Below, piece by piece: positions 6,720 to 13,832 of a stretch of 19,512 nt of DNA (position 1 is its first letter; the number at the start of each line of letters is the position of its first letter). The translations under genes and the position numbers were made by a program. Source of the stretch: Candidatus Muiribacterium halophilum (GTDB taxonomy: Bacteria > Muiribacteriota > Muiribacteriia > Muiribacteriales > Muiribacteriaceae). Below the pieces are notes generated by a model, which saw only the letters and a program-made list of their open reading frames with translations, was not told where the DNA came from and did not search any database. The DNA lies in contig JALOAD010000061.1 of NCBI GenBank assembly GCA_023228995.1, positions 1 through 19,512 on the forward strand. The letters run 5' to 3'.

Positions 6720-8561
6720 ATGTCTAAACAAATGGAAAAACAACACAAAGAATTCAAATTTCAGGCTGAAACAAATAAAATGCTTGATATTGTCATTCAC
6801 TCTCTTTACACTGACAAATCTATATTTTTGAGAGAACTTGTATCAAATGCATCAGATGCTCTTGAAAAAATGAGATATATCTCGCTCACACAAAATGATT
6901 ATACAGATAAAGAAATTGGCTTTAATATTAATATAGAACTTGATGAAAAATCTAATAAAGTTATTATAAAAGATACTGGAATTGGCATGAATTTTGATGA
7001 ATTAAAGAAAAATTTAGGTACTATTGCTCATTCAGGAGCTTTAGAATATCTTTCAAAAGTTAAAAACGAAAAAGATCTTCAGCTAATTGGCCAATTTGGA
7101 GTAGGTTTTTATTCAGCTTTTATGGTAGCGGACAAAGTTATAGTAAAAACAAGATCATATCAAAAAGATTCAAAAACTTATAAATGGGAATCTGACGGAA
7201 AAACTTCATATACAATAGATGAAACCGATGTATTACCAAGAGGTACTCAGATTGAAATATTCCTAAAAGAAGATAATAAAGATTTTACAAATGACTATAC
7301 AGTTAAAGATATTATCAAAAAGCATTCAAGTTTTATTGCTTTTCCAGTATTTGTTGGAGAAGAAAAAATTAATACTGTTGAAGCATTATGGACAAAAAAT
7401 ACATCCGAAGTTACAACTGAACAATATAATGAATTTTATAAATTTATATCAAATGATTTTCAAGAACCAATGTTTAATATTCATTTTAGCACTGATGCAC
7501 CTATTTCAATCAATTCTATATTATTTTTACCAGAATCAAATGTTGAAAAATTAGGATTCAGAGGACTTGAAGATTCAGAAGTTGGACTTTATTGTAAAAA
7601 AATATTAATTGAACCAAAAGCAAAAAACATTCTTCCAAAATGGCTTAGATTTGTAAAAGGAGTTGTTGACAGTGAAGATCTTCCACTTAATATATCAAGA
7701 GAAACTCTACAAGATAGCACATTAATTACAAAAATCAGAAATATTTTAACAAGAAAGGTTATAAAATTCCTTGAAGAACAAAGCAAAAAAGATAAAGAAA
7801 AATTTGAAAAATTTTATAAAGAATTCTCAGTTTTCATAAAAGAAGGAATTGTAACTGATTTTGAAAGAAAAAATGATTTAACAACATTATTAAGATATGA
7901 AACTTTAAACAACAAAGAACTTACATCATTTGATCAATATATAGAAAATATGAAAGAAGGACAAGAAGAAATATATTTTATAACAGGTTCAAATCATAAC
8001 AGTTTAAAAGCAAGTCCTTATATAGAAGTATTTGCCAAAAAAGGATTAGATGTAATATTTGCTTATGAACCAGTTGATGATTTTGTATTTCAACACTTTA
8101 CCGAATACAAAGGCAAAAAAATAGTATCAGTTGATTCAGCAAAACTAGATCTTGATGAAAAAAAGACAGAAGGAATAGCTGATATAGAAGCTCTAGCAAA
8201 ATGGATGAAAGATGAAGTATTAAAAGATAAAGTAAAAGAAGTCAAAATATCCAATAGATTAGTAGATAGTCCAGCAATATTAGTAAGTGAAGGAATGACG
8301 CAAGGAATGCAAAGATTCATGCAGGCAATGAATCAATCAGGACAAGGCAGTGAAATGCCAACAGGATTAAATGATCTTGAAATAAATTCAGATAATGAAA
8401 TAATAAAAAAATTAACAACATTAAGAAATACAAATAAAAAATTAGCAGAGGAAATAACAGAACAATTATTTGACAATGCAGCGATATTAGCAGGATTAAC
8501 AACTGATTTTAAATCACTTGTCACAAGAATGAATAAAATAATTGAAACCGCTATAAAATAA
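6720..8561 (+). CDS. htpG: Molecular chaperone HtpG (Hsp90 family)
   Basis: Full-length bacterial Hsp90 (613 aa; family about 600-640). The N-terminal GHKL ATPase domain has FLRELVSNASDAL (36-48; catalytic Glu39, Mg-binding Asn43), DTGIGM (85-90) and the ATP lid with GQFGVGFYSAF (124-134). The middle domain has the conserved LPLNISRETLQ segment with the arginine expected to contact the ATP gamma-phosphate. The C-terminal dimerisation domain is complete and there is no cytosolic MEEVD tail, as in bacteria. It is an ATP-driven dimeric cytosolic chaperone that remodels client proteins, usually with DnaK. It has its own promoter and is monocistronic. Third-position use drifts from CTT/ATT-type codons at the 5' end to TTA/ATA/ACA-type codons at the 3' end. 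Confidence 0.98.
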   Translation: MSKQMEKQHKEFKFQAETNKMLDIVIHSLYTDKSIFLRELVSNASDALEKMRYISLTQNDYTDKEIGFNINIELDEKSNKVIIKDTGIGMNFDELKKNLGTIAHSGALEYLSKVKNEKDLQLIGQFGVGFYSAFMVADKVIVKTRSYQKDSKTYKWESDGKTSYTIDETDVLPRGTQIEIFLKEDNKDFTNDYTVKDIIKKHSSFIAFPVFVGEEKINTVEALWTKNTSEVTTEQYNEFYKFISNDFQEPMFNIHFSTDAPISINSILFLPESNVEKLGFRGLEDSEVGLYCKKILIEPKAKNILPKWLRFVKGVVDSEDLPLNISRETLQDSTLITKIRNILTRKVIKFLEEQSKKDKEKFEKFYKEFSVFIKEGIVTDFERKNDLTTLLRYETLNNKELTSFDQYIENMKEGQEEIYFITGSNHNSLKASPYIEVFAKKGLDVIFAYEPVDDFVFQHFTEYKGKKIVSVDSAKLDLDEKKTEGIADIEALAKWMKDEVLKDKVKEVKISNRLVDSPAILVSEGMTQGMQRFMQAMNQSGQGSEMPTGLNDLEINSDNEIIKKLTTLRNTNKKLAEEITEQLFDNAAILAGLTTDFKSLVTRMNKIIETAIK

Positions 8562-8569
8562 AACCTTTG

Positions 8570-8750
8570 GGGGTCAGGTCTTCGGAATTCGAATTCTTTT
8601 ATTCGAATTAAGTAAACTGACAGAAGGGAGCGTGCTTTTCTAATATTTTAAAAAGTATTGTATTTAAAGTTATTTAAGCTGAAAATAGTAAGTTTTCAAT
8701 AACAGTCAGGTTTTTGAAATTTGAAAATCGAATTCCGAAGACCTGACCCC
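8570..8750. mobile_element. 181-bp non-autonomous REPIN/MITE-like element
   Basis: It is bounded by perfect 23-bp terminal inverted repeats (8570-8592 and 8728-8750), starting GGGGTCAGGTCTTCGG and ending CCGAAGACCTGACCCC. Just inside the left end is a perfect 9-bp hairpin, AATTCGAAT (8586-8594) with ATTCGAATT (8601-8609). The internal 110 bases carry no ORF. The right 26 bases are identical to the right end of the transposase locus at 3222-3247, so that RAYT is the obvious source of mobilising activity. It sits between the 3' ends of two convergent genes, 8 bp after the htpG stop and 5 bp from the stop of the minus-strand gene. No target-site duplication is evident. Confidence 0.88.
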
Positions 8751-8755
8751 GCTTT

Positions 8756-9772
8756 TTATTTAATTGGGCAATAATCTGTCTTATTTCCGTAAAATTCTCT
8801 GGAAAAATAAAATCCAACATCTGGACTGTTATCAAAATTTAATATATTTTCCATAAAGGAAAAAGTAAAAACATTTCTTCCGTTTTTCCATTTCCAACCG
8901 TAATTTACTATGTATGTTGATTTATCAAATTCTGGAACATCTTTTGTTATTTTTTGGCTGAATTGTAGCTGAAAAAATGCATGTTTTTTTGAGTTTAATA
9001 CTGTTTCTACTGTATAAAATATTCCAGCATTATATTTTTCAAAATGTATAGGTCCTAAAAAATTTTCTCTAAATTTTGTTAATCCAACATTAATATAATG
9101 AAATTTTTGTCCTGTATTGAAAACCCAAGCATAAGATACTGTTATATCGCCTTTTTTAACATTCAATGTTTCTGACAATGTTTTAGTTGGTAATTGAAAG
9201 TTTAAAAAAAATCCTCTTGGTAATTTTGGATTTGAATATATATTTTTTTGTAATATTATGTTTATATTACCTCTATCTAATCCTTGAAGTTCTTTTTTTG
9301 TTGTTTCAAAAACATTGCCATATATGTCTTTTACCCAATATTTCATTGAATTCCTAGGTTGAATTTCTCTGTTAGCATTTGTTATTCCTAAAGCTGAATG
9401 AAAATTTTCTATTTCTCTATCGAGTATACCTCCATTAAGATAGTATAATGGAAAATTTATATTAACAACATAATCATTTTTAAAACCTATGGATAACATA
9501 TGATCCATACTTAAAACTTCAAGATCTATCATAAAATAATCTTTTTTGTAATTCCAAACATTTATCCATGAATAAGAAGTTCTGTATTTGTAATCACCAG
9601 CTTTCATTGGAAATGGTGTCATTGGGATTAAATTGTTTTTTAGGCCTCTAAGTGGTGAGGATATGTGGTAATGTATAGGTCCCCAGCCAATATTTTTAAA
9701 ACAATCTTCATTTGATGAATCTGCAATTGTTATAAAAAATAATGTTATTATTGTAAAAATTAATTTTTTCAT
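8756..9772 (-). CDS. DUF3187-like outer-membrane protein (338 aa)
   Basis: It has a signal peptide (MKKLIFTIITLFFITIADS), then a mature protein made of alternating aromatic/hydrophobic beta strands and Gly/Asn turns, as in outer-membrane barrels. The N-terminal pattern GPIHYHISSPLRGL, a Pro-rich stretch, YSWINVWN, a MIDLEVL strand, INFPLYYLNGGILDREIENFH and a downstream Arg resemble what I know of DUF3187, a family of putative outer-membrane proteins of unknown function. The assignment is from memory of the family pattern, not a search. Only two Cys occur, at 24 and 335, at the two ends of the mature chain, so they may form a disulfide closing N- to C-terminus. The gene has no Shine-Dalgarno; a -10-like box lies close to its ATG. 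The 181-bp element abuts its 3' end. Confidence 0.75.
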   Translation of the reverse strand: MKKLIFTIITLFFITIADSSNEDCFKNIGWGPIHYHISSPLRGLKNNLIPMTPFPMKAGDYKYRTSYSWINVWNYKKDYFMIDLEVLSMDHMLSIGFKNDYVVNINFPLYYLNGGILDREIENFHSALGITNANREIQPRNSMKYWVKDIYGNVFETTKKELQGLDRGNINIILQKNIYSNPKLPRGFFLNFQLPTKTLSETLNVKKGDITVSYAWVFNTGQKFHYINVGLTKFRENFLGPIHFEKYNAGIFYTVETVLNSKKHAFFQLQFSQKITKDVPEFDKSTYIVNYGWKWKNGRNVFTFSFMENILNFDNSPDVGFYFSREFYGNKTDYCPIK

Positions 9773-9778
9773 ATTATT

Positions 9779-9806
9779 AATATATTAGAAAAATAAAAAA
9801 AATCAA
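9779..9806 (-). promoter_or_regulatory. Weak promoter immediately before the minus-strand gene
   Basis: Read on the minus strand: TTGATT (9801-9806), 16 bp, TATATT (9779-9784), then only six bases to the ATG. With no Shine-Dalgarno present, the transcript would be almost leaderless. The region is too AT-rich to be sure. Confidence 0.3.
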
Positions 9807-9867
9807 ATTCATTAATTTTTATTTAATTTAAATGGAATTAGCATTGTTATTATCAAATTTTATAAAA

Positions 9868-9900
9868 CCTGACCCTGATTTTTCTTCAGATTTTTCTTCT
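9868..9900 (+). repeat. Degenerate CCTGACCC end and 12-bp tandem repeat
   Basis: ACCTGACCCTGATTTTT resembles the ACCTGACCCCGCTTTTT at the right junction of the 181-bp element and may be an old element end. It is followed by GATTTTTCTTCA and GATTTTTCTTCT in tandem (9877-9900). There is no matching left end nearby, so this is weak evidence for a relic. Confidence 0.35.
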
Positions 9901-9920
9901 TCTTGCTAAATTTATTAAAA

Positions 9921-9929
9921 TATTATAAA
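9921..9929 (+). promoter_or_regulatory. -10-like box close to the lptF/G start
   Basis: Overlapping TATTAT and TATAAA lie 8-11 bases before the ATG at 9938. No Shine-Dalgarno is present between them and the start (AACTTCTTTT). This is another candidate leaderless or near-leaderless start; no convincing -35 is visible. Confidence 0.3.
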
Positions 9930-9937
9930 CTTCTTTT

Positions 9938-11026
9938 ATGGTTAAAATACTTGATAGGTATATCTTTAAGTCGCTTTTTGGACCTTTTGTATTTGGGGTT
10001 TTGAGTTTTCTTATAATAATGGCAATCGATCCTTTATACAATGCTTTGTCTTATATAATAATTAGAGGAAAACCAACCTCAATAGTTCTTAAATGGTTTG
10101 GTTACAAAATGCTTTCTAAAGATCTTATCTTTGTATTTCCAATGAGTGTTCTTATGTCAACTCTTATTGTAATGGGGAATTTTTCAAAACTCTCCGAGGT
10201 TACTGCTATGAAATCTGGTGGTATAAGTTTTTTTAGAATTGTTCGACCTGTTATGGTATTTACTTTTTTTGTGTCTATTATGACTTTTGTTGTTTATGAA
10301 AAAATTGTTCCTAATGCTATTGAACAGGAAGAAATTTACAAGACTTTTAAATTGCAAAATATGCCGAGATTTATTACAAAGGAAAATATTTTTTTAAGAG
10401 AAGATAAAGATAAATTTTTATATATTAGAAGAGTTAATTTTTATAATAGAACTTTTAATTATCTTATGCTTTATTATATAGAAGATGGACTTTTAAAAAA
10501 AACTTTAGCGTCAAGAACTGGTAGAATTAACAAAGATGATACTTGGATTCTTGAACAGGGTAGTGAAAATACTTTTGATGAAAATGGTTTTGTGTCAAAT
10601 GTTCAAAAATTTACAAATAGAGAATTGAAATTGAATAATACTCTAATTGAAATTGAAAATTTTGATAAAGAAGATCCAGATGCTATGACTTTTATTGAAC
10701 TTTATAGGAAAATTAAAAATCTCGCAAAACATGGTGTTCTTAATCTTAATAAATATCTAGTTGCTCTCTATCAAAAAACAGCAATGCCTTTTTCTTGTAT
10801 GATATTTGGTCTTGTCGGAGCAGCTATGGGAACTACTTCCAAAAGGTCTGGTACATTTACTAACTTAGGCTTAAGTGTTATAATGATATTTGTATATTAT
10901 GTTTTGATGTCTTTTCTTAAATCTTATGGTGAGGCTGGGAGAATTCTCCCGATATTTGCTACCTGGATGCCTAATCTGATGTTTTTAGTATTTGGTATCT
11001 TTTTAGCTTCTAAAGTGAAAAATTAA
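9938..11026 (+). CDS. LptF/LptG family permease (lipopolysaccharide export)
   Basis: The layout is that of the YjgP/YjgQ (LptF/LptG) family: three membrane helices at the N-terminus (about 15-37, 62-82, 102-124), a soluble beta-rich periplasmic domain (about 125-265) and three C-terminal helices (about 275-293, 302-325, 335-357). The cytoplasmic loop SKLSEVTAMKSGGISFFRI (83-101) is the family's coupling segment to the LptB ATPase. LptF and LptG form the inner-membrane part of the LptB2FG exporter that extracts lipopolysaccharide towards the outer membrane. Only one such gene is present here, so I cannot say which paralogue it is. Length is normal. The gene is followed after 19 bases by the SAH hydrolase-like gene, probably in one transcript. 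Confidence 0.9.
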   Translation: MVKILDRYIFKSLFGPFVFGVLSFLIIMAIDPLYNALSYIIIRGKPTSIVLKWFGYKMLSKDLIFVFPMSVLMSTLIVMGNFSKLSEVTAMKSGGISFFRIVRPVMVFTFFVSIMTFVVYEKIVPNAIEQEEIYKTFKLQNMPRFITKENIFLREDKDKFLYIRRVNFYNRTFNYLMLYYIEDGLLKKTLASRTGRINKDDTWILEQGSENTFDENGFVSNVQKFTNRELKLNNTLIEIENFDKEDPDAMTFIELYRKIKNLAKHGVLNLNKYLVALYQKTAMPFSCMIFGLVGAAMGTTSKRSGTFTNLGLSVIMIFVYYVLMSFLKSYGEAGRILPIFATWMPNLMFLVFGIFLASKVKN

Positions 11027-11045
11027 GCTGATTCTGGAGGGTATT

Positions 11046-12275
11046 ATGGATATGATTGCTCAGGGTAAAGAAAGAGTTAAATGGGCTAGTAAATTTATGC
11101 CTGTATTAGGAGAAATTGAAGAAAGATTTGATGAGGATAATATTTTTGAAGGTAAAAAAATTGGTCTTTGTCTTCATATTACACCTGAAACTGCTTATTT
11201 AGTTGAAATTCTTGTTAAATCTGGTGCTGATGTCATGCTTACTGCTGCAAATCCTATATCATCACAGCCTGATATAATCGAATACCTTAAAAATAAACTT
11301 AATGTTAAAGTGCTTGGATTTAGAGGTATGTCAGATGAGGATTATAAAAAAGCTGTTGAGAAACTTATTGATTGGGGTCCTGATTATGTATTAGATGATG
11401 GAGCTGACCTTGTCATTGCTGCACATAAAAAAGGTTGTACTAGTTTAAAAGGTGCTACAGAAGAAACTGCTACTGGTTATTATAGATTACTTAAATATGA
11501 AGATGAAAATATGCTAAACATTCCAGTTATAGCTACAAGTTTTTCATTTTGTCATAATCTTTTTGATAATAAACACGGTACGAGTCAGTCTGTTATTGAT
11601 GGGATTATTCGAGCTACAAATAGTATGTTATCTGGTAAAACTATTGTGGTTATTGGATATGGTCAATGTGGTTCTACTTTTGCTAAAAAAGTAAAAGGTC
11701 TTGGTGCAAATGTTGTTATATGCGAAACTAGTCCTCAAAAAGCTTTGGAAGCTGTTTTTGAAGGTTTTTCTGTTAAAAAAATGAATGAAGCTAGTAAAAT
11801 TGGTGATATATTTTGTACTTTTAGTGGTAATATAAATGTTATTAGAAAAGAACATTTTCTTAATATGAAAGATAATGCAATTGTATGTAATGCTGGGCAT
11901 TTTGATGTTGAAATAGATCTTAAAGGGCTTGAAGAAATCACTGAAAACTCCGAAAGAGTTAGAGAATTTGTCCGTGAATATACTTTAATCAATAAAAATA
12001 GGATAAATTTACTTACAGAAGGTAGAATAGTTAATATGACAGCTGCTGAAGGTCATCCGGCTGCTGTTATGGATATAAGTTTTTCACTTCAGCTTTTATC
12101 GTTAGAACTTTTTTTACAGGATGATGGGACAATGGAACCTGGTTTATATGAAGTTCCTGAATATATTGATGAAAGTATAGCAAATCTCAAGCTTATGTCT
12201 TTTGGTGTAGAAATTGATGATTATACAAAAGAACAGCTTCATTATCTTGAAAATAATGAAATGATGTTGGTTTAG
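11046..12275 (+). CDS. Divergent S-adenosylhomocysteine hydrolase-like protein (409 aa)
   Basis: Clear homologue of SAH hydrolase, which uses bound NAD to split SAH into adenosine and homocysteine. Conserved: LHIT (43-46), DDGADL (117-122), EETATG (139-144), FDN (173-175), the NAD-fold GYGQCG (204-209), GHFDVEID (284-291) and GHP (336-338). Length matches the short archaeal-type enzymes. However, the usual NDxxTK active-site segment before FDN is replaced by SFSFCH (165-170). Aligning on VIA and FDN puts His170 where the catalytic Lys belongs and Ser165 in place of the Asn. The CN..STQ segment is also changed, to ANPISSQ (68-74). It may be a SAH hydrolase with altered chemistry or a relative acting on another thioether nucleoside. 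A GGAGG lies five bases before the ATG. The gene follows the lptF/G-like gene closely and precedes, across the repeat array, pnp. Confidence 0.9.
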   Translation: MDMIAQGKERVKWASKFMPVLGEIEERFDEDNIFEGKKIGLCLHITPETAYLVEILVKSGADVMLTAANPISSQPDIIEYLKNKLNVKVLGFRGMSDEDYKKAVEKLIDWGPDYVLDDGADLVIAAHKKGCTSLKGATEETATGYYRLLKYEDENMLNIPVIATSFSFCHNLFDNKHGTSQSVIDGIIRATNSMLSGKTIVVIGYGQCGSTFAKKVKGLGANVVICETSPQKALEAVFEGFSVKKMNEASKIGDIFCTFSGNINVIRKEHFLNMKDNAIVCNAGHFDVEIDLKGLEEITENSERVREFVREYTLINKNRINLLTEGRIVNMTAAEGHPAAVMDISFSLQLLSLELFLQDDGTMEPGLYEVPEYIDESIANLKLMSFGVEIDDYTKEQLHYLENNEMMLV

Positions 12276-12327
12276 AGCAAGAGGAGCTTACTAATTAAAA
12301 ATTAATAATTAATAATGAATAATTAGA

Positions 12328-12879
12328 GTGAAATGGTGAAATGGTGAAATGGTGAAATGGTGAGATAGTGAAATGGTGAAATGGTGAAATGGTGAAATGG
12401 TGAAATGGTGAGATAGTGAAATGGTGAAATAGTGAAATGGTGAAATAGTGAAATAGTGAAATAGTGAGATAGTGAAATAGTGAAATAGTGAGATTGTGAG
12501 ATAGTGAAATGGTGAAATAGTGAAATAGTGAAATAGTGAAATGGTGAAATGGTGAGATAGTGAAATAGTGAGATAGTGAAATAGTGAAATAGTGAGATTG
12601 TGAGATAGTGAAATGGTGAAATAGTGAAATAGTGAAATAGTGAGATAGTGAAATAGTGAGATAGTGAAATAGTGAAATGGTGAAATAGTGAAATGGTGAA
12701 ATGGTGAAATGGTGAGATAGTGAAATGGTGAAATGGTGAAATAGTGAAATGGTGAAATGGTGAAATGGTGAAATGGTGAGATAGTGAAATGGTGAAATGG
12801 TGAAATGGTGAGATAGTGAAATGGTGAAATGGTGAAATGGTGAAATGGTGAAATGGTGAAATGGTGAAATGGTGAAATG
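12328..12879 (+). repeat. 69-unit tandem octamer array (GTGAAATR)
   Basis: Exactly 69 in-phase 8-bp units with no slips or interruptions. Four variants occur: GTGAAATG (36), GTGAAATA (19), GTGAGATA (12) and GTGAGATT (2). GTGAAATG dominates both flanks, the A-ending forms the middle. Units 17-26 and 30-39 have the same variant order, an 80-bp duplication at a 104-bp (13-unit) offset. The plus strand contains no C over 552 bases. Upstream, 12276-12327 is an AT-rich stretch of AATTAATAATT-like repeats after the hydrolase stop; I see no gene or terminator there. Confidence 0.98.
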
Positions 12880-12905
12880 GGAAAGAACTAAATCCACTTT
12901 ACACA

Positions 12906-12966
12906 AAAATGTTCACCGAACATTTTAATTCGCCAAAAAATATTCACCGAACATTTTAATTCACCA
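12906..12966 (+). repeat. Two 30-bp direct repeats with GTTC-N3-GAAC palindromes
   Basis: Copies at 12906-12935 and 12937-12966 differ at two positions (G/A at 12911/12942 and 12932/12963). The first holds a perfect palindrome, AAAATGTTC-ACC-GAACATTTT (12906-12926); the second has one mismatch in the arm. Each palindrome runs into TTTTAATTC and could act as a weak terminator or a protein-binding site. Confidence 0.85.
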
Positions 12967-12985
12967 TTTCACCATTCGCAGTTTT
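12961..12985 (-). repeat. Inverted octamer copies closing the array locus
   Basis: TTCACCATTTCACCATTCG is the reverse complement of the array unit (two units, one degenerate). It ends in CACCATTCGCAGTTTTT, closely matching CACTATTGGCAGGTTTTT at 15014-15031. The locus is therefore a foldback: a long array on one side and a short inverted copy on the other. Confidence 0.75.
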
Positions 12986-13012
12986 TAAAAAAATTAAAGG
13001 ATAGGATAAAAT

Positions 13013-13816
13013 ATGCAAAAAATTACTAAAACAGCAGAATTTATTAAACAAAAAATTGATATTGTTCCTGAAATAGCATTGATATTAGGGTCTGGACTTG
13101 GTTCTATAGCTGATATCATAGAAGATAAACAGATTATTGATTATAAAGATATACCAGATTTTCCTGTTTCACTTGTAGAAGGTCATAAAAATCGTTTTGT
13201 AATTGGTAAAATTAGTGGTAAAAATGTTATAGCAATGCAGGGTAGATTTCATTATTATGAAGGTTATTCTATGCAGGATATTGCAATGCCGATTAGAGTT
13301 TTTAAAAAACTTGGAGTTAAATCACTTTTAGTTACAAATGCAGCTGGTGGACTTAATCCTAATTTTGAAGTTGGCAATCTTATGGTTATTAACGATCATA
13401 TTAATTTTATGGGTGATAATCCACTTATGGGTAAAAACTTTGATGAACTTGGACCAAGATTCCCTGCAATGACTGGTGCTTATAATAAAGTCGATTTTAT
13501 TAGAGAATATGCTATTGAAGTCAATGTTCCTGTTGTTACAGGCTGCTATTTAGCTCTTACTGGTCCATGTTATGAAACTCCAGCTGAGCAGAGAATGTAT
13601 AGAAATTTCGCTGATGCTGTTGGAATGTCAACAGTTCCTGAAGTTATAACTGCTAAACATTGTGGTTATGAAAATATTCTTGGTATATCGCTTATTACAA
13701 ATGTGCATACTGGAACTTCTCATTTGATTCCAAATCATGAAGAAGTCGTTGAAGCTGCTGAAAAAGCTAAACCTTACTTTAAAAAACTTGTTATGAAACT
13801 TATTCAGAAAGTCTGA
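13013..13816 (+). CDS. Purine nucleoside phosphorylase, trimeric class
   Basis: 267 aa, the size of the trimeric PNP/MTAP family, which splits purine nucleosides with phosphate to free base and ribose-1-phosphate. Motifs: LGSGLG (25-30, phosphate loop), GRFHYYEGY (77-85), TNAAGG (108-113), GPCYETPAE (184-192) and GMSTVPE (204-210). The base-recognition residues fit the 6-oxopurine type: Tyr187-Glu188 and Asn230 correspond to the Phe-Glu and Asn of human PNP, so inosine and guanosine are the likely substrates rather than methylthioadenosine. The Shine-Dalgarno is AAAGGATAGGA. It is followed after 16 bases by prfA, probably in one transcript. No clear promoter is seen between the octamer locus and the start, so the transcript may come through the array from the hydrolase gene. 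Confidence 0.94.
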   Translation: MQKITKTAEFIKQKIDIVPEIALILGSGLGSIADIIEDKQIIDYKDIPDFPVSLVEGHKNRFVIGKISGKNVIAMQGRFHYYEGYSMQDIAMPIRVFKKLGVKSLLVTNAAGGLNPNFEVGNLMVINDHINFMGDNPLMGKNFDELGPRFPAMTGAYNKVDFIREYAIEVNVPVVTGCYLALTGPCYETPAEQRMYRNFADAVGMSTVPEVITAKHCGYENILGISLITNVHTGTSHLIPNHEEVVEAAEKAKPYFKKLVMKLIQKV

Positions 13817-13832
13817 TATTTTGGGAGATTAA

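Noticed and set aside
12328-12879. CRISPR array
   Set aside because: Units are 8 bp with no spacers, and no cas genes are nearby; it is a simple tandem repeat.
12295-12906. 203-codon minus-strand ORF of HFTISPFH repeats as a real gene
   Set aside because: It is a by-product of the octamer array: all minus frames are open. Its start is a TTG without Shine-Dalgarno. Not listed as a CDS; reported as a finding instead.
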